Source: Martelella mediterranea
Lineage (GTDB): Bacteria > Pseudomonadota > Alphaproteobacteria > Rhizobiales > Rhizobiaceae
Direction of reading: 5' to 3'
DNA: 64,000 nt
Assembly (NCBI RefSeq): GCF_021021415.1
Contig: NZ_JAINWJ010000032.1
Coordinates: forward strand, 1-64,000
The position numbers and the translations under genes are program-made. This document shows positions 16,728 through 25,383 of the stretch, one piece after another. Under the pieces are notes generated by a model, which ran no database searches, had not been told where the DNA came from, and worked only from the letters and a program-made list of their open reading frames with translations. Within the stretch, counting starts at the first letter, position 1. Each line of letters starts with the position of its first letter.

Positions 16728-17062
16728 AGACCGCGCGCCTTGACGACATGGTGAAGGGCTGGTTCATCGGCAATTTCGACCCCAGCCTTGCAAAGACCGA
16801 GGATGTGGAGGTCGCGGTCAAGCGTTATGATCGCGGCGACAGCGAGGCCATGCATTTTCACAAGGTCGCCACCGAATACACCGTCGTGGTGCAGGGGCGG
16901 ATCCGGATGAACGGGATCGAGTATGGCGCTGGCGACATCATCGTGATGGAGCCGGGAGAGGCGACTGATTTCGAATGTCTGGAGAATGACAGTATCAATG
17001 TCGTGGTGAAGCTTCCGGGCGCAACGGACGACAAATATATGGGAATTGCCCGGCAGGATTGA
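16724..17062 (+). CDS. Small cupin-domain protein
   Basis: A 112-residue single-domain cupin. The metal-binding motif is seen in the stretch with AMHFHKVATEYTVVVQGRIRMNG and the later GDIIVMEPGEATDFECLEND. It begins with TTG that overlaps the upstream stop (TTGA) and is preceded by AAGGAGGG, so it is translationally coupled. Small cupins in sugar-nucleotide operons are often epimerases or isomerases or bind sugar ligands; which applies here cannot be read. It is the last member of the tightly overlapping run; the next gene follows after 154 bp. Confidence 0.75.
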   Translation: MKTARLDDMVKGWFIGNFDPSLAKTEDVEVAVKRYDRGDSEAMHFHKVATEYTVVVQGRIRMNGIEYGAGDIIVMEPGEATDFECLENDSINVVVKLPGATDDKYMGIARQD

Positions 17063-17216
17063 CGTGTATCGGGACTGAAAGTCCGGCGAACTGCGCGGGA
17101 AATAGTTCTCGGGTGCTCCGTAACGGCGTTATATTTCGTAGCTCTACATCCGTTTGGGTTCCGTGTAATGTATGAGTTTATCAAGCTGGGGCACGCTGAT
17201 CGTAGGGTGTGAGAAG

Positions 17217-18209
17217 ATGGACAAAGGCGAAATCACATTTCTGTTCCAGGGCGTGGTGGACAAGTCTTTTCTGCGCGGCAGCTTCGCCGCGGTCAGACGC
17301 TTCTTTCCCTCCTCCAGGATCATTCTGTCGACCTGGGTCGGGACCGATACGTCGGGTCTCGACTGTGATGAAGTGGTGCTGTGCGAGGATCCGGGCTTTT
17401 TCTATTATTCCCCGCGCGCCGGCGAAAAACCCAATAATGTCAACCGCCAGATTGTCGGCACCCGCGCCGGGCTGGAGAAGGTCGATACCCGTTTCTGCTT
17501 CCGCATGCGCACCGATTTCAGGCTGACGGGCGACGGGTTCCTGCGGTTTTTCGATGCCTATCCGGACAGCGTCGATGCCTATCAGGTGTTTTCGCACAAG
17601 CTGCTGGCGGCCTGCTATTTTTCGCGCAATCCGCGCTCGCGGGTAAGCTTTCCGTTCCACCCCTCGGACCTTGCCTTTTTCGGCTACACCGACGACATCC
17701 GCAAGATGTTCGACGTGCCGCTGATGACCGAGGAGGAGGCGAACTGGGATACCGGCGGCCAGCGCTATAACCGCTATACGCCCGAGCAGCATATTTTCGT
17801 CAACGCGCTGCGCCGCGACGGCCGGCATGTGCCCTGCGCGTTTTACAAGGACGCCAATCCGCAGGCGATCCTCGAAACCGAGAAATATTTCGCCTCGAAT
17901 TTCGTCTTCCTCACCTTCGACCAGTTCGACCTGATGCCCTCCAAGCCGACCTTCGTGATGAAGGTGCATCCGAACTCGTTCATGACCTGCTACACCCATA
18001 ATGAGTGGATCGGGCTTTACCGCAAGCATGTCGACGCCAGCACGCCGGTTCCGGCCGAAGACCCCGAGCGCGAGCGGATTGAAAAGTTCTACAAGCCCTA
18101 CAAAATCTGTCGTCTGATCGGCAACGTCATCTCGCTGCCATTCAAGAGCAAGGTCCGCCGCCGGAAAATCCGCACCGGCGTGCTGGAGTTTTTCCTGCTG
18201 CCGCGCTGA
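17217..18209 (+). CDS. WavE-family lipopolysaccharide/glycan biosynthesis protein
   Basis: A 330-residue protein with the look of the WavE lipopolysaccharide synthesis family, putative glycosyltransferases: ITFLFQGVVDK at the start, FFPSSRIILSTWVGTD, and later CFRMRTDFRLTGDGFLRFFDAYP. No signal peptide or membrane segment is evident. I chose the ATG at 17217, which is close to the family's first strand and follows GTGTGAGAAG; an ATG at 17172 in frame would add 15 residues. It lies 154 bp after the cupin gene and converges with choV. It may have its own promoter: the gap contains TTATATT in an AT-rich stretch near 17130. Confidence 0.75.
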   Translation: MDKGEITFLFQGVVDKSFLRGSFAAVRRFFPSSRIILSTWVGTDTSGLDCDEVVLCEDPGFFYYSPRAGEKPNNVNRQIVGTRAGLEKVDTRFCFRMRTDFRLTGDGFLRFFDAYPDSVDAYQVFSHKLLAACYFSRNPRSRVSFPFHPSDLAFFGYTDDIRKMFDVPLMTEEEANWDTGGQRYNRYTPEQHIFVNALRRDGRHVPCAFYKDANPQAILETEKYFASNFVFLTFDQFDLMPSKPTFVMKVHPNSFMTCYTHNEWIGLYRKHVDASTPVPAEDPERERIEKFYKPYKICRLIGNVISLPFKSKVRRRKIRTGVLEFFLLPR

Positions 18210-18212
18210 GGC

Positions 18213-18248
18213 GACCGCGCTCCCGGCGCAAGGCCGGGGCACGCGGTC
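18213..18248. terminator. Long GC-rich hairpin between convergent genes
   Basis: GACCGCG at 18213-18219 pairs with CGCGGTC at 18242-18248, and TCCCGGC pairs with GCCGGGG inside it. The result is a near-complete 36-nt hairpin with one mismatch, lying between the stops of the WavE-like gene and choV. Neither side has a T-run, so it is not a classical intrinsic terminator, but its place suggests a bidirectional barrier or 3' end structure. Confidence 0.4.
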
Positions 18249-18266
18249 TGGAGGGTCAGGAAGGCG

Positions 18267-19307
18267 TCACGCCGATTCCTGGTTGCTTTCCGGATTGAGC
18301 GCGGTGACCACGTCGGAGGGGCGGATGCTGCCGAGCGTCTTGCCATCCTTGCTCACCACGCGCAGCACCTTGCCATCGCCGAGCGCATCCATCATCGCCG
18401 CAAGCTTGGTTTCGGCCTCGACGGTGGGCGAATCCGCAAGCGCCTCGTCCTCGCTCATCACGTCCTGCGCGCGCAATACGCCCAGCGGGTTCACATTGGC
18501 GACGAAGTCGGCGACATAGGCGTCGGCCGGCTTGCGCACGATTTCCGACGGCGTGCCGCACTGGACGATCCGGCCGCCTTCCATGATCGCGATCCGGTCG
18601 CCGATCTTGAAGGCCTCGTCGAGGTCGTGACTGACGAAGATGATGGTGCGCTTCAGGTTCCTCTGCAGCTCGATCAGCTCATCCTGAAGCCGCGTGCGGA
18701 TCAGCGGGTCGAGCGCGGAGAACGGCTCGTCCATCAGTAGGATCGGCGCCTCGGTGGCAAACGCGCGGGCAAGGCCGACGCGCTGCTGCATGCCGCCCGA
18801 CAATTCGCCGACAAGCTTGTCGCCCCAGTCCTGCAGGCCGACCAGCTCAAGCTGGGCCCTGGCCTTTTCAAGCCGCTCCTTCTGGCTCATGCCGGCGAAT
18901 TCCAGCCCGAGCGCGACATTTTCCACGACGGTGCGCCATGGCAGCAGGCCGAATTGCTGGAACACCATGGAAACCCGTGACAGGCGGATGTTGCGGAGCG
19001 TCTTGGCGTCCGCAGCCGTCACGTCGGTCATGCCGTTGCCGTCATTGACCAGCACGCGGCCGCGGCAGACCGGGTTCAGCCGGTTGACGGCGCGCAGCAG
19101 GGTCGACTTGCCGGAGCCGGACAGGCCCATCAGCACCAGAAGCTCGCCCTCGCCGACGGAAAGCGAGCAATTGTGGACGCCGAGCACCTGGCCGGTTTCC
19201 TCCTGCACCTCGGCGCGGCTCTTGCCCTCGTCCATCATCGGCAGGGCTGATTGCGGCCGGTCGCCGAACACGATGTTTACATCTTCAAAAACGACTGAAT
19301 CGGCCAT
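18267..19307 (-). CDS. choV: Choline ABC transporter ATP-binding protein ChoV
   Basis: A 346-residue ATPase of the ProV/OpuA quaternary-amine family. It has Walker A GLSGSGKST, Q-loop FQQFGLLPWRTV, signature LSGGMQQR, Walker B ILLMDEPFSALDPL and H-loop VSHDLDEA. The last 80 or so residues form a single CBS-like regulatory region (KVLRVVSKDGKTLGSIRPSDVV). The N-terminal extension before Walker A (KSRAEVQEETGQVLGVHNCSL) is typical of ChoV/ProV rather than sugar ATPases. Its ATG shares one base with the choW stop (TAATG). Assignment as choline transporter rests on the neighbouring ChoX-like binding protein and bet genes. Confidence 0.9.
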   Translation of the reverse strand: MADSVVFEDVNIVFGDRPQSALPMMDEGKSRAEVQEETGQVLGVHNCSLSVGEGELLVLMGLSGSGKSTLLRAVNRLNPVCRGRVLVNDGNGMTDVTAADAKTLRNIRLSRVSMVFQQFGLLPWRTVVENVALGLEFAGMSQKERLEKARAQLELVGLQDWGDKLVGELSGGMQQRVGLARAFATEAPILLMDEPFSALDPLIRTRLQDELIELQRNLKRTIIFVSHDLDEAFKIGDRIAIMEGGRIVQCGTPSEIVRKPADAYVADFVANVNPLGVLRAQDVMSEDEALADSPTVEAETKLAAMMDALGDGKVLRVVSKDGKTLGSIRPSDVVTALNPESNQESA

Positions 19308-20143
19308 TACCTTTTCCTCTCGATCTTGAGAACGCGGTCAAGGATGATCGCGACGACGACGATGACGAAGCCGCTTTCGAACCCGAGCGCCGGATTGACC
19401 TGGTTGAGCGCGCGCACGACCGGCACGCCGAGCCCGTCGGCGCCGACGAGCGCCGCGACAACCACCATCGACAGCGACAGCATGATGGTCTGGTTCAGGC
19501 CAGCCATGATCTGCGGCAGGGCATAGTGGAGTTCGACCTTGGTCAGCTTCTGCCAACCGGTGCCGCCGAAGGCGTCCGCGGCCTCAAGCAGGGGCTTGGG
19601 CACGGAGGAGACGCCGAGATAGGTGAGCCTGATCGAGGCGGGAACGACGAAGATGACCGTTGCCAGCAGGCCGGGCACCATGCCGATGCCGAAGAACACG
19701 ATCGCCGGGATCAGGTAGACGAAGGGCGGCAGCGTCTGCATCAGGTCCAGGATCGGCTGCAGGACCTGATAGAGGCGGGGCCGGTGGGCCGCGAAGATGC
19801 CGATCGGAACGCCGATCGCCATGCAGATGATGCAGGACGAGATCACCAGCGCCAGGCTTTCGGTGGTTTCCTCCCAATAGCCCTGATTGACGATGAACAG
19901 GAAGCCGAGAAAGACGAACAGCGACACCTTCCAGTTGCGCTGCATCCAGTAGGAGGCGGCAGTCACGATCACCGCGATCACGATCGGTCCCGGCGCCTGC
20001 AGGATCCACAAGAGCTGGTCGATCAGCCAGCCCATGACCTCCGCCAGACCATCGAAAAACCAGCCGCCATGCATTTGCAGCCAGTCGAAAATATCCTGGG
20101 CCCATCGTCCCAGCGGGATTTTGTAATCCGTCAGCCAGTGCAA
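19307..20143 (-). CDS. choW: Choline ABC transporter permease ChoW
   Basis: A permease of the ProW family with about six membrane segments starting after an amphipathic N-terminus (LTDYKIPLGRWAQDIFDWL). The ABC docking loop is in DAFGGTGWQKLTKVELHYALPQI. I place the start at TTG 20143, seven bases after AAAGGAG, giving 278 residues, close to known ChoW lengths. An ATG 54 bp upstream in frame adds residues without family likeness and has no clear ribosome-binding site. It follows choX after 178 bp that hold an apparent terminator, so choW and choV are probably made at lower levels than the binding protein. Confidence 0.88.
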   Translation of the reverse strand: MHWLTDYKIPLGRWAQDIFDWLQMHGGWFFDGLAEVMGWLIDQLLWILQAPGPIVIAVIVTAASYWMQRNWKVSLFVFLGFLFIVNQGYWEETTESLALVISSCIICMAIGVPIGIFAAHRPRLYQVLQPILDLMQTLPPFVYLIPAIVFFGIGMVPGLLATVIFVVPASIRLTYLGVSSVPKPLLEAADAFGGTGWQKLTKVELHYALPQIMAGLNQTIMLSLSMVVVAALVGADGLGVPVVRALNQVNPALGFESGFVIVVVAIILDRVLKIERKR

Positions 20144-20275
20144 GAGACTGCTCCTTTGTTCCCCAAATTCAGCGTGTCGAACCGCGCGGCCGGCCAAGGC
20201 GACGCAATGCGGTCCGGCCCCGGCATTCTGCCTCGGGCCCGCGCCGCGATGTCCGCGGCCAAAATATCATCATCG

Positions 20276-20313
20276 AAAAAGGAAAGCCCGGAAAGCGTTG
20301 GCTTGCCGGGCTT
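20276..20313 (-). terminator. Intrinsic terminator or attenuator after choX
   Basis: On the transcribed minus strand AAGCCCGG (20313-20306) pairs with CCGGGCTT (20291-20284), followed by TCCTTTTT (to 20276). It lies 8 bp after the choX stop, inside the choX-choW gap. Partial read-through would give the usual excess of binding protein over permease and ATPase. It could also be a complete terminator if choWV has its own promoter. Confidence 0.65.
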
Positions 20314-20321
20314 GGAGTATT

Positions 20322-21263
20322 TTAGAGACCGAGCGATTTCTTGACCGCCGGCAGCCCCGGCTCACCGGAGGTGGTGGTCACGCCCTCAAGCCAGGCGTCA
20401 AGGGCATCCGGATTGGCCTTGATCCATTCGGCGGTGGCATCGCCCTCGTTTTCGCCGTCGTTCAGGATCTTGCCCATGACTTCATTTTCCATCGGCAGGG
20501 TGAACTTCAGGTTTTCAAGCAGCTTGGCGACATTCGGGCACTCTTCGGCATAGCCCTTGCGGGTGACGGTGCGCACGATGCCCTCGCCGCCGAAGAAATC
20601 CTCGCCGCCGGTGAGGTATTTCAGCGAATAGCTGGCGTTCATCGGATGCGGTTCCCAGCCGAGGAACACGATCGGCTGTTCCTGGCGGTACTTGCGGCCG
20701 ACCATGGCGAGCATGCCCTGCTCGGAGCTTTCGACAACCTCGAAGCCCTCAAGCCCGTGCTTGTTCTCCTCGATCAGCGAAACCAGATAGGCATTGCCTT
20801 CATTGCCGGGCTCGATGCCGTAGATCTTGTGATCGAGCTCATCGGCGAACTTGGCGATGTCGCCATAGGTCTTCAGACCCTTCTCATAGGTATAGGTCGG
20901 GACAGCGAGCGTGTACTTGGTACCTTCGAGATTGGTGGCGATAACATCGATTTCGCCCTCATCGAGATAAGGCGTGATGGCGCTGGTCTGGGCCGGCATC
21001 CAGTTGCCGAGGAAGACATCGACATCGTCGCTCTTCAGCGACGCGAAGGTGACCGGAACGGACAGGACCTTGACGTCGACCGTATAACCGAGGCCTTCCA
21101 GCAGGTGCTTGGCGGTTGCCGTAGTGGTGGTGATATCGGTCCAGCCGACATCAGAGAAGCTGACGCTATCGCAGGCGGTTGCTTCCTGCGCCTTGGCGGC
21201 GCCGGCGGAAAGGGCGGTCGCGGCGGCAAGCGCGGCGAGGGACAGTTTCAAGTTATAAGACAT
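20322..21263 (-). CDS. choX: Choline-binding periplasmic protein ChoX
   Basis: A 313-residue type II periplasmic binding protein. The start at 21263 follows AAAGGAAA and gives a clean Sec signal peptide (MSYNLKLSLAALAAATALSAG, cleaved near AKAQ). Residues known to build the aromatic choline box in rhizobial ChoX appear in order: Trp in DVGWTDIT, Trp in LGNWMPA, Tyr in PTYTYE, Asn in GNEGNAYL and Trp in LGWEPHPMN. This supports choline (and possibly acetylcholine) as ligand. It is divergent from betI, and their shared upstream region holds the BetI-type palindrome, so choline would induce both directions. Confidence 0.92.
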   Translation of the reverse strand: MSYNLKLSLAALAAATALSAGAAKAQEATACDSVSFSDVGWTDITTTTATAKHLLEGLGYTVDVKVLSVPVTFASLKSDDVDVFLGNWMPAQTSAITPYLDEGEIDVIATNLEGTKYTLAVPTYTYEKGLKTYGDIAKFADELDHKIYGIEPGNEGNAYLVSLIEENKHGLEGFEVVESSEQGMLAMVGRKYRQEQPIVFLGWEPHPMNASYSLKYLTGGEDFFGGEGIVRTVTRKGYAEECPNVAKLLENLKFTLPMENEVMGKILNDGENEGDATAEWIKANPDALDAWLEGVTTTSGEPGLPAVKKSLGL

Positions 21264-21340
21264 GTCAGCGTTTCCTTTCGGTTCGTTTGTCGAAGGCCGT
21301 AGTGGATCGTTCGGCGTGTCAAAATAAACTGGCGGCTTCC

Positions 21341-21360
21341 TTGATTGATCGGTCAATCAA
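21341..21360. promoter_or_regulatory. BetI-type operator between choX and betI
   Basis: TTGATTGATCGGTCAATCAA has perfect 8-bp arms around TCGG and lies 89 bp before betI and 78 bp upstream of choX. It resembles known BetI sites, which carry TTGATTG and CAATCAA half-sites. A sigma70-like promoter for betI, TTGATC (21345-21350) and TATGCT (21368-21373) with a 17-bp spacer, overlaps it. BetI bound here would repress bet genes until choline is present and could also control choX. Confidence 0.75.
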
Positions 21361-21448
21361 TATAACATATGCTAAGTCATGTAAACGGCGGGTTGCCCAG
21401 AAATTCGCCAGACAGCGCCAGTGAGCATTTTTTCAGCGGGTTCAGCCA

Positions 21449-22039
21449 ATGCCTAAGATCGGAATGGAAGCCATACGTCGCGAAGCGCTTGTACGTGCGG
21501 CTATCACCGAAGTCGGCGAGGTCGGCATGGTCGAGGTTACGGTCGCCAAGATCGCCAAGCGGGCGGGCGTTTCGCCTGCGCTCGCGCATCACTATTTCGG
21601 CTCCAAAGAAAAGATCCTGTTTGCGGCCATGCGCCGTATCCTTGACGAGTTCGGCAGCTCGGTCAAGGCCCGCTACAAGGATGCGGCCACGCCCAGAGAG
21701 CGTCTCGAGGCGATCATCGAGGCCTCGTTCGGGCCGGATCAGTTCGATCCCGCCGTCGTCGCTGCATGGCTCGCCTTTTACGTCCAGGCCCAGCGCAAGG
21801 GCGATGCCAGCCGGCTGCTCTCGATCTACGAGGCGCGGCTGCGCTCCAACCTCGTCTATGCCCTGCGCCAGCTTGTGCCCCTCGAAGCCGCCCGGCGGAT
21901 CGCCACCGGGCTCGGCTCCCTGATCGACGGCTTTTACCTGCGCGCCGCGCTGAAGGATTTCGGCATGAGCCGGAGCGATGCCGTCGCTATGACCCTCGAA
22001 TATCTCGAACTCACACTCGCCAAGGAGATGTCCTCATGA
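21449..22039 (+). CDS. betI: Transcriptional repressor BetI (TetR family)
   Basis: A 196-residue TetR-family regulator. The N-terminal helix-turn-helix is IAKRAGVSPALAHHYFGSKEKILFAAM, with the BetI-characteristic N-terminus MPKIGMEAIRREALVRAAI. The C-terminal ligand domain includes WLAFYVQAQ and GLGSLIDGFYLRAAL, which match BetI of rhizobia. Family knowledge: BetI represses bet genes and is released by choline. It is the first gene of the operon and overlaps betC by ATGA. Its probable operator is the palindrome at 21341-21360. Confidence 0.93.
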   Translation: MPKIGMEAIRREALVRAAITEVGEVGMVEVTVAKIAKRAGVSPALAHHYFGSKEKILFAAMRRILDEFGSSVKARYKDAATPRERLEAIIEASFGPDQFDPAVVAAWLAFYVQAQRKGDASRLLSIYEARLRSNLVYALRQLVPLEAARRIATGLGSLIDGFYLRAALKDFGMSRSDAVAMTLEYLELTLAKEMSS

Positions 22040-23553
22040 GTGCGCGACCGAACATTCTCGTTTTGATGGTTGACCAGCTTGCCGGCACGCTGTTTCCCGA
22101 CGGCCCGGCCGATTTTCTGCACACCCCCAACCTGAAGAAGCTCGCCGCCCGCTCGGCGCGGTTCCAGAATGCCTATACCGGCTCGCCGCTCTGCGCGCCG
22201 GCGCGGGCTTCATTCATGGCCGGCCAGCTTCCCCGCCGCACCCGCGTCTATGATAATGCCGCGGAGTTTGCGCCCGATATCCCGACCTATGCCCATCACC
22301 TGCGCCGCGCCGGCTACCAGACCGCGCTGTCCGGCAAGATGCATTTCGTTGGACCCGACCAGCTGCACGGTTTCGAGGAGCGGCTGACCACCGATGTCTA
22401 CCCGGCCGATTACGGCTGGACACCGGATTACCGCAAACCCGGCGAGCGGATCGACTGGTGGTATCACAATATGGGATCGGTCACGGGCGCGGGCATTGGC
22501 GAGATCACCAACCAGCTCGAATATGACGACGAGGTCGCCTATGAGGCGGTGCGCAAGATCTACGATCTCGGCCGCCGCAAGGAGGACCGGCCATTCATGC
22601 TGACCGTGTCCTTCACCCATCCGCACGACCCCTATGTGGCGCGCAGGAAATACTGGGACCTTTATGAGGATTGCGACCATCTCGATCCCGAGATCGGCAC
22701 GCTTGATTACGACGCGCAGGACGGCCATTCGAAGCGGATTCTGGACGCCAATGACTGGCACAAGGCCACGATCGACAAGCAGGATATCCGCAATGCGCGG
22801 CGCGCCTATTTCGCCAATGTCTCCTATATCGACGACAAGATCGGCGAAATCCTCGAAGCGCTCGACAGCGTCGGTTTCAGCGAGGATACCGCGATCGTGT
22901 TCGTCTCCGACCATGGCGACATGCTGGGCGAGCGCGGGCTGTGGTACAAGATGAGCTTCTACGAGGGCTCGGCCCGCGTACCGCTGATGGTGGCAGCCCC
23001 CGGCGTCGAACCCGGCCTCGTCAAGACGCCGGCCTCCTCGGTCGACATTACACCGACGCTCGCCGATATCGCCGGCGTTGATCTGGGCGAGATCGAACCC
23101 TGGGTCGATGGCGAAAGCCTGTTGCCGATCGCCGCCGGGGCGGCGCGCAAGCTGCCGGTTCGGATGGAATATGCCGCCGAAGCCTCGCAGGCCCCGCTGG
23201 TCTCGATCCGCGAGGGTCGGTTCAAATATAACCACTGCGAGCTCGACCCGCCCCAGCTCTTCGACCTTGAGGCCGATCCGCACGAGTTGAACAACCTCGC
23301 CGATGATCCGGCCCATGCCGAAACGGCCGCGGATTTCGCCGCGAAGGTGCGGGAATTCTGGGACATGAAGGCCTATGACGACGAGGTGCGTGAAAGCCAG
23401 GCACGCCGCCATGTCGTCTATGAGGCGCTCAGGGCCGGGCACTACCGGCCCTGGGATTTCCAGCCGTTCAAGGATGCCTCCGAGCGCTTCATGCGCAATC
23501 ACATGGATCTCAACATACTCGAGGCCAGCCAGCGCTGGCCGCGAGGGGAGTAA
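22036..23553 (+). CDS. betC: Choline-sulfatase BetC
   Basis: A 505-residue sulfatase that hydrolyses choline-O-sulfate to choline and sulfate. The formylglycine site is Cys53 in SPLCAPARASF, matching the CxPxR sulfatase signature. Metal-binding Asp appears in LMVDQLAG near the N-terminus, and FVSDHGDMLGERG supplies the later metal site. The C-terminal AYDDEVRESQARRHVVYEALRAGHYRPWDFQP is characteristic of BetC. No signal peptide, consistent with a cytoplasmic enzyme. It starts in ATGA overlap with betI; the pair betI-betC heading the bet operon is typical of rhizobia. Confidence 0.94.
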   Translation: MSARPNILVLMVDQLAGTLFPDGPADFLHTPNLKKLAARSARFQNAYTGSPLCAPARASFMAGQLPRRTRVYDNAAEFAPDIPTYAHHLRRAGYQTALSGKMHFVGPDQLHGFEERLTTDVYPADYGWTPDYRKPGERIDWWYHNMGSVTGAGIGEITNQLEYDDEVAYEAVRKIYDLGRRKEDRPFMLTVSFTHPHDPYVARRKYWDLYEDCDHLDPEIGTLDYDAQDGHSKRILDANDWHKATIDKQDIRNARRAYFANVSYIDDKIGEILEALDSVGFSEDTAIVFVSDHGDMLGERGLWYKMSFYEGSARVPLMVAAPGVEPGLVKTPASSVDITPTLADIAGVDLGEIEPWVDGESLLPIAAGAARKLPVRMEYAAEASQAPLVSIREGRFKYNHCELDPPQLFDLEADPHELNNLADDPAHAETAADFAAKVREFWDMKAYDDEVRESQARRHVVYEALRAGHYRPWDFQPFKDASERFMRNHMDLNILEASQRWPRGE

Positions 23554-23556
23554 GTT

Positions 23557-25020
23557 ATGCGGGCTCAGCCGAAAGCAAGCCATTTCATCGACGGCGAATA
23601 CGTGGAAGACCCGGCCGGCAAGGCGTTCGAGAGCGTCTATGCCGCGACCGGCGAGGTGATCGCGAACCTCCACAGCGCAACGCCTGCGATCATCGACAAA
23701 GCCATGGAATCCGCCGTCCGTGCGCAGCAGGAATGGACGTCATGGCTCCCGGTCGAGCGGGCCCGGGTGCTGCGCCGCGCGGCCGACATCATTCGCGAGC
23801 GAAACGAGGCGCTCTCCGAGCTCGAAACGCTCGACACCGGCAAGGCGATACAGGAAACGCTGGTGGCCGATGCGACTTCCGGTGCGGACAGCCTCGAATG
23901 GTTTTCCGCGCAGGCCGCCTCGCTTTCCGGCGAGAGCGTGCCGCTGGGCGATGCCTTCGCCTATACGGTGCGCGAACCGCTTGGCGTGTGCGTCGGCATC
24001 GGGGCGTGGAACTATCCGACCCAGATCGCCTGCTGGAAGGCGGCGCCCGCGCTTGCCTGCGGCAATGCCATGGTGTTCAAACCCTCCGAAATGACGCCGC
24101 TTTGCGCCCTGAAACTCGCCGAGATCTTTATCGAGGCCGGCGCGCCGAAGGGGCTGTTCAACGTGGTGCAGGGCTTCGGCGATGTCGGGGCGGCGCTTGC
24201 CACGCACAAGGATACCGCCAAGGTTTCGCTCACCGGCTCGGTGCCGACCGGCGGCAAGGTCTATGCCGCGGCCGCTTCCGGCATGCGCCACGTGACGATG
24301 GAACTCGGCGGCAAGTCGCCGCTGGTGGTGTTCGAGGATGCCGATATCGAAGACGCGATCGGCGGCGCGATGCTCGGCAATTTCTATTCCACCGGCCAGA
24401 TCTGCTCCAACGGCACCCGCGTGTTCGTGCAGAAATCGATCCTGGACAAATTCCTGTCGCGGCTTGCGGAGCGCACGAAGGCGATCTGCCTCGGCGATCC
24501 GCTTGATCCCGACACCCATCTCGGCCCGCTGATCTCCGAAGGTCAACGCGACAAGGTGATGAGCTATATCGAAAAGGGCAAGGCCGAAGGCGCGCGGCTC
24601 GTCATCGGCGGCGGCGTTCCTTCGGGCGATGCCTTCGCCAAGGGCAGCTATATAGAGCCGACCGTGTTCGCCGACGTGACCGACGACATGACCATCGCGC
24701 GCGAGGAAATTTTCGGCCCGGTGATGAGCGTGCTCGCCTTCGAGACCGAGGACGAGGTGATTGCTCGCGCCAACGGCACGGAATTCGGGCTGGCCGCCGG
24801 TCTGTTCACCAAGGACATCTCCCGCGCCCACCGGGTGGCGGGCAGGCTCGCGGCCGGCATCTGCTGGATCAACACCTATAACCTGACCCCCGTCGAAATC
24901 CCCTTCGGCGGCGTGAAGCATTCGGGCTTTGGTCGTGAGAACGGCAGGGTGGCGATGGAATTTTATTCGCAGGTGAAGACGGTGCATGTGGCATTGGGCA
25001 GGGTGGATAGCCCGTATTGA
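23557..25020 (+). CDS. betB: Betaine-aldehyde dehydrogenase BetB
   Basis: A 487-residue ALDH that converts betaine aldehyde to glycine betaine with NAD(P)+. Visible are [23 protein letters not shown], typical of [18 protein letters not shown], the Glu in [13 protein letters not shown] and the catalytic Cys in [13 protein letters not shown], plus [11 protein letters not shown]. It begins 3 bp after the betC stop with ATG. It ends before a 363-bp repeat-filled gap that precedes betA, so downstream expression of betA may be uncoupled. Confidence 0.94.
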   Translation: MRAQPKASHFIDGEYVEDPAGKAFESVYAATGEVIANLHSATPAIIDKAMESAVRAQQEWTSWLPVERARVLRRAADIIRERNEALSELETLDTGKAIQETLVADATSGADSLEWFSAQAASLSGESVPLGDAFAYTVREPLGVCVGIGAWNYPTQIACWKAAPALACGNAMVFKPSEMTPLCALKLAEIFIEAGAPKGLFNVVQGFGDVGAALATHKDTAKVSLTGSVPTGGKVYAAAASGMRHVTMELGGKSPLVVFEDADIEDAIGGAMLGNFYSTGQICSNGTRVFVQKSILDKFLSRLAERTKAICLGDPLDPDTHLGPLISEGQRDKVMSYIEKGKAEGARLVIGGGVPSGDAFAKGSYIEPTVFADVTDDMTIAREEIFGPVMSVLAFETEDEVIARANGTEFGLAAGLFTKDISRAHRVAGRLAAGICWINTYNLTPVEIPFGGVKHSGFGRENGRVAMEFYSQVKTVHVALGRVDSPY

Positions 25021-25041
25021 GTTTGCCCGGGCGGTGCCTCC

Positions 25042-25089
25042 GCACCAATCAATCTCCCCCCTTGAGGGGGAGATGCCCCGACAGGGGCA
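25042..25089 (+). repeat. Palindromic intergenic repeat, second copy of the 6979 family
   Basis: The first 14 bases, GCACCAATCAATCT, match 6979-6992. They are followed by a 23-nt hairpin at 25052-25074 (CTCCCCC and GGGGGAG arms) and by TGCCCCGACAGGGGCA at 25074-25089. Order and spacing copy the left part of the repeat at 6979-7025: large hairpin then small hairpin with a 4-nt loop. Confidence 0.7.
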
Positions 25090-25136
25090 GAGTGTGAAGG
25101 GTGCTTTTTCACAACAGGCCCTCCTTCTCCTTCGGC

Positions 25137-25282
25137 GTCATCCTCGGGCTTGACCCGAGGACCCAACCACGTCGGTCGCGAGCGGAGCAGGCGGGTCTTG
25201 CCCTGAAATACCCTGGGGGGACAGCCGGTACGCGTCTCGTGTGGAAAGGTGATTAGATCCTCGGGTCAAGCCCGAGGATGAC
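25137..25282. repeat. 146-bp element bounded by a perfect 25-bp inverted repeat
   Basis: Bases 25137-25161 and 25258-25282 are exact reverse complements over 25 bp. Each arm contains its own hairpin (TCCTCGGG with CCCGAGGA around a 5-nt loop). The 96-bp centre is unrelated to any gene I recognise. Arms of this type (CCTCGGGCTTGACCCGAGG) are widespread in alphaproteobacterial intergenic regions. It is shorter than an IS element and encodes no transposase, so it is best viewed as a MITE-like or REP-type element. Confidence 0.75.
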
Positions 25283-25383
25283 GCAGAGAGGGGGGGAGGG
25301 TGCCGGCTAGCGAGGGGCCGGTTAAGGGCCGCAAGCGGCGTCTCATAGAACACTTGCCCACCGCGACAATGAAAGGGTCTAAA

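Larger units (their letters stand above)
25021..25383. other. Repeat-filled gap inside the bet operon
   Basis: This 363-bp stretch between betB and betA holds no credible gene. It contains a short palindromic repeat at 25042-25089, related to 6979-7011, then a 146-bp element bounded by a perfect 25-bp inverted repeat (25137-25282), and finally a G-rich segment before betA. In other rhizobia betB and betA are close together, so the gap looks like insertion of small repeats. No clear promoter for betA was found in it. Confidence 0.7.

Noticed and set aside
22210-23673. 487-codon minus-strand frame opposite betC
   Set aside because: BetC on the plus strand has complete sulfatase motifs; the opposite frame has none.
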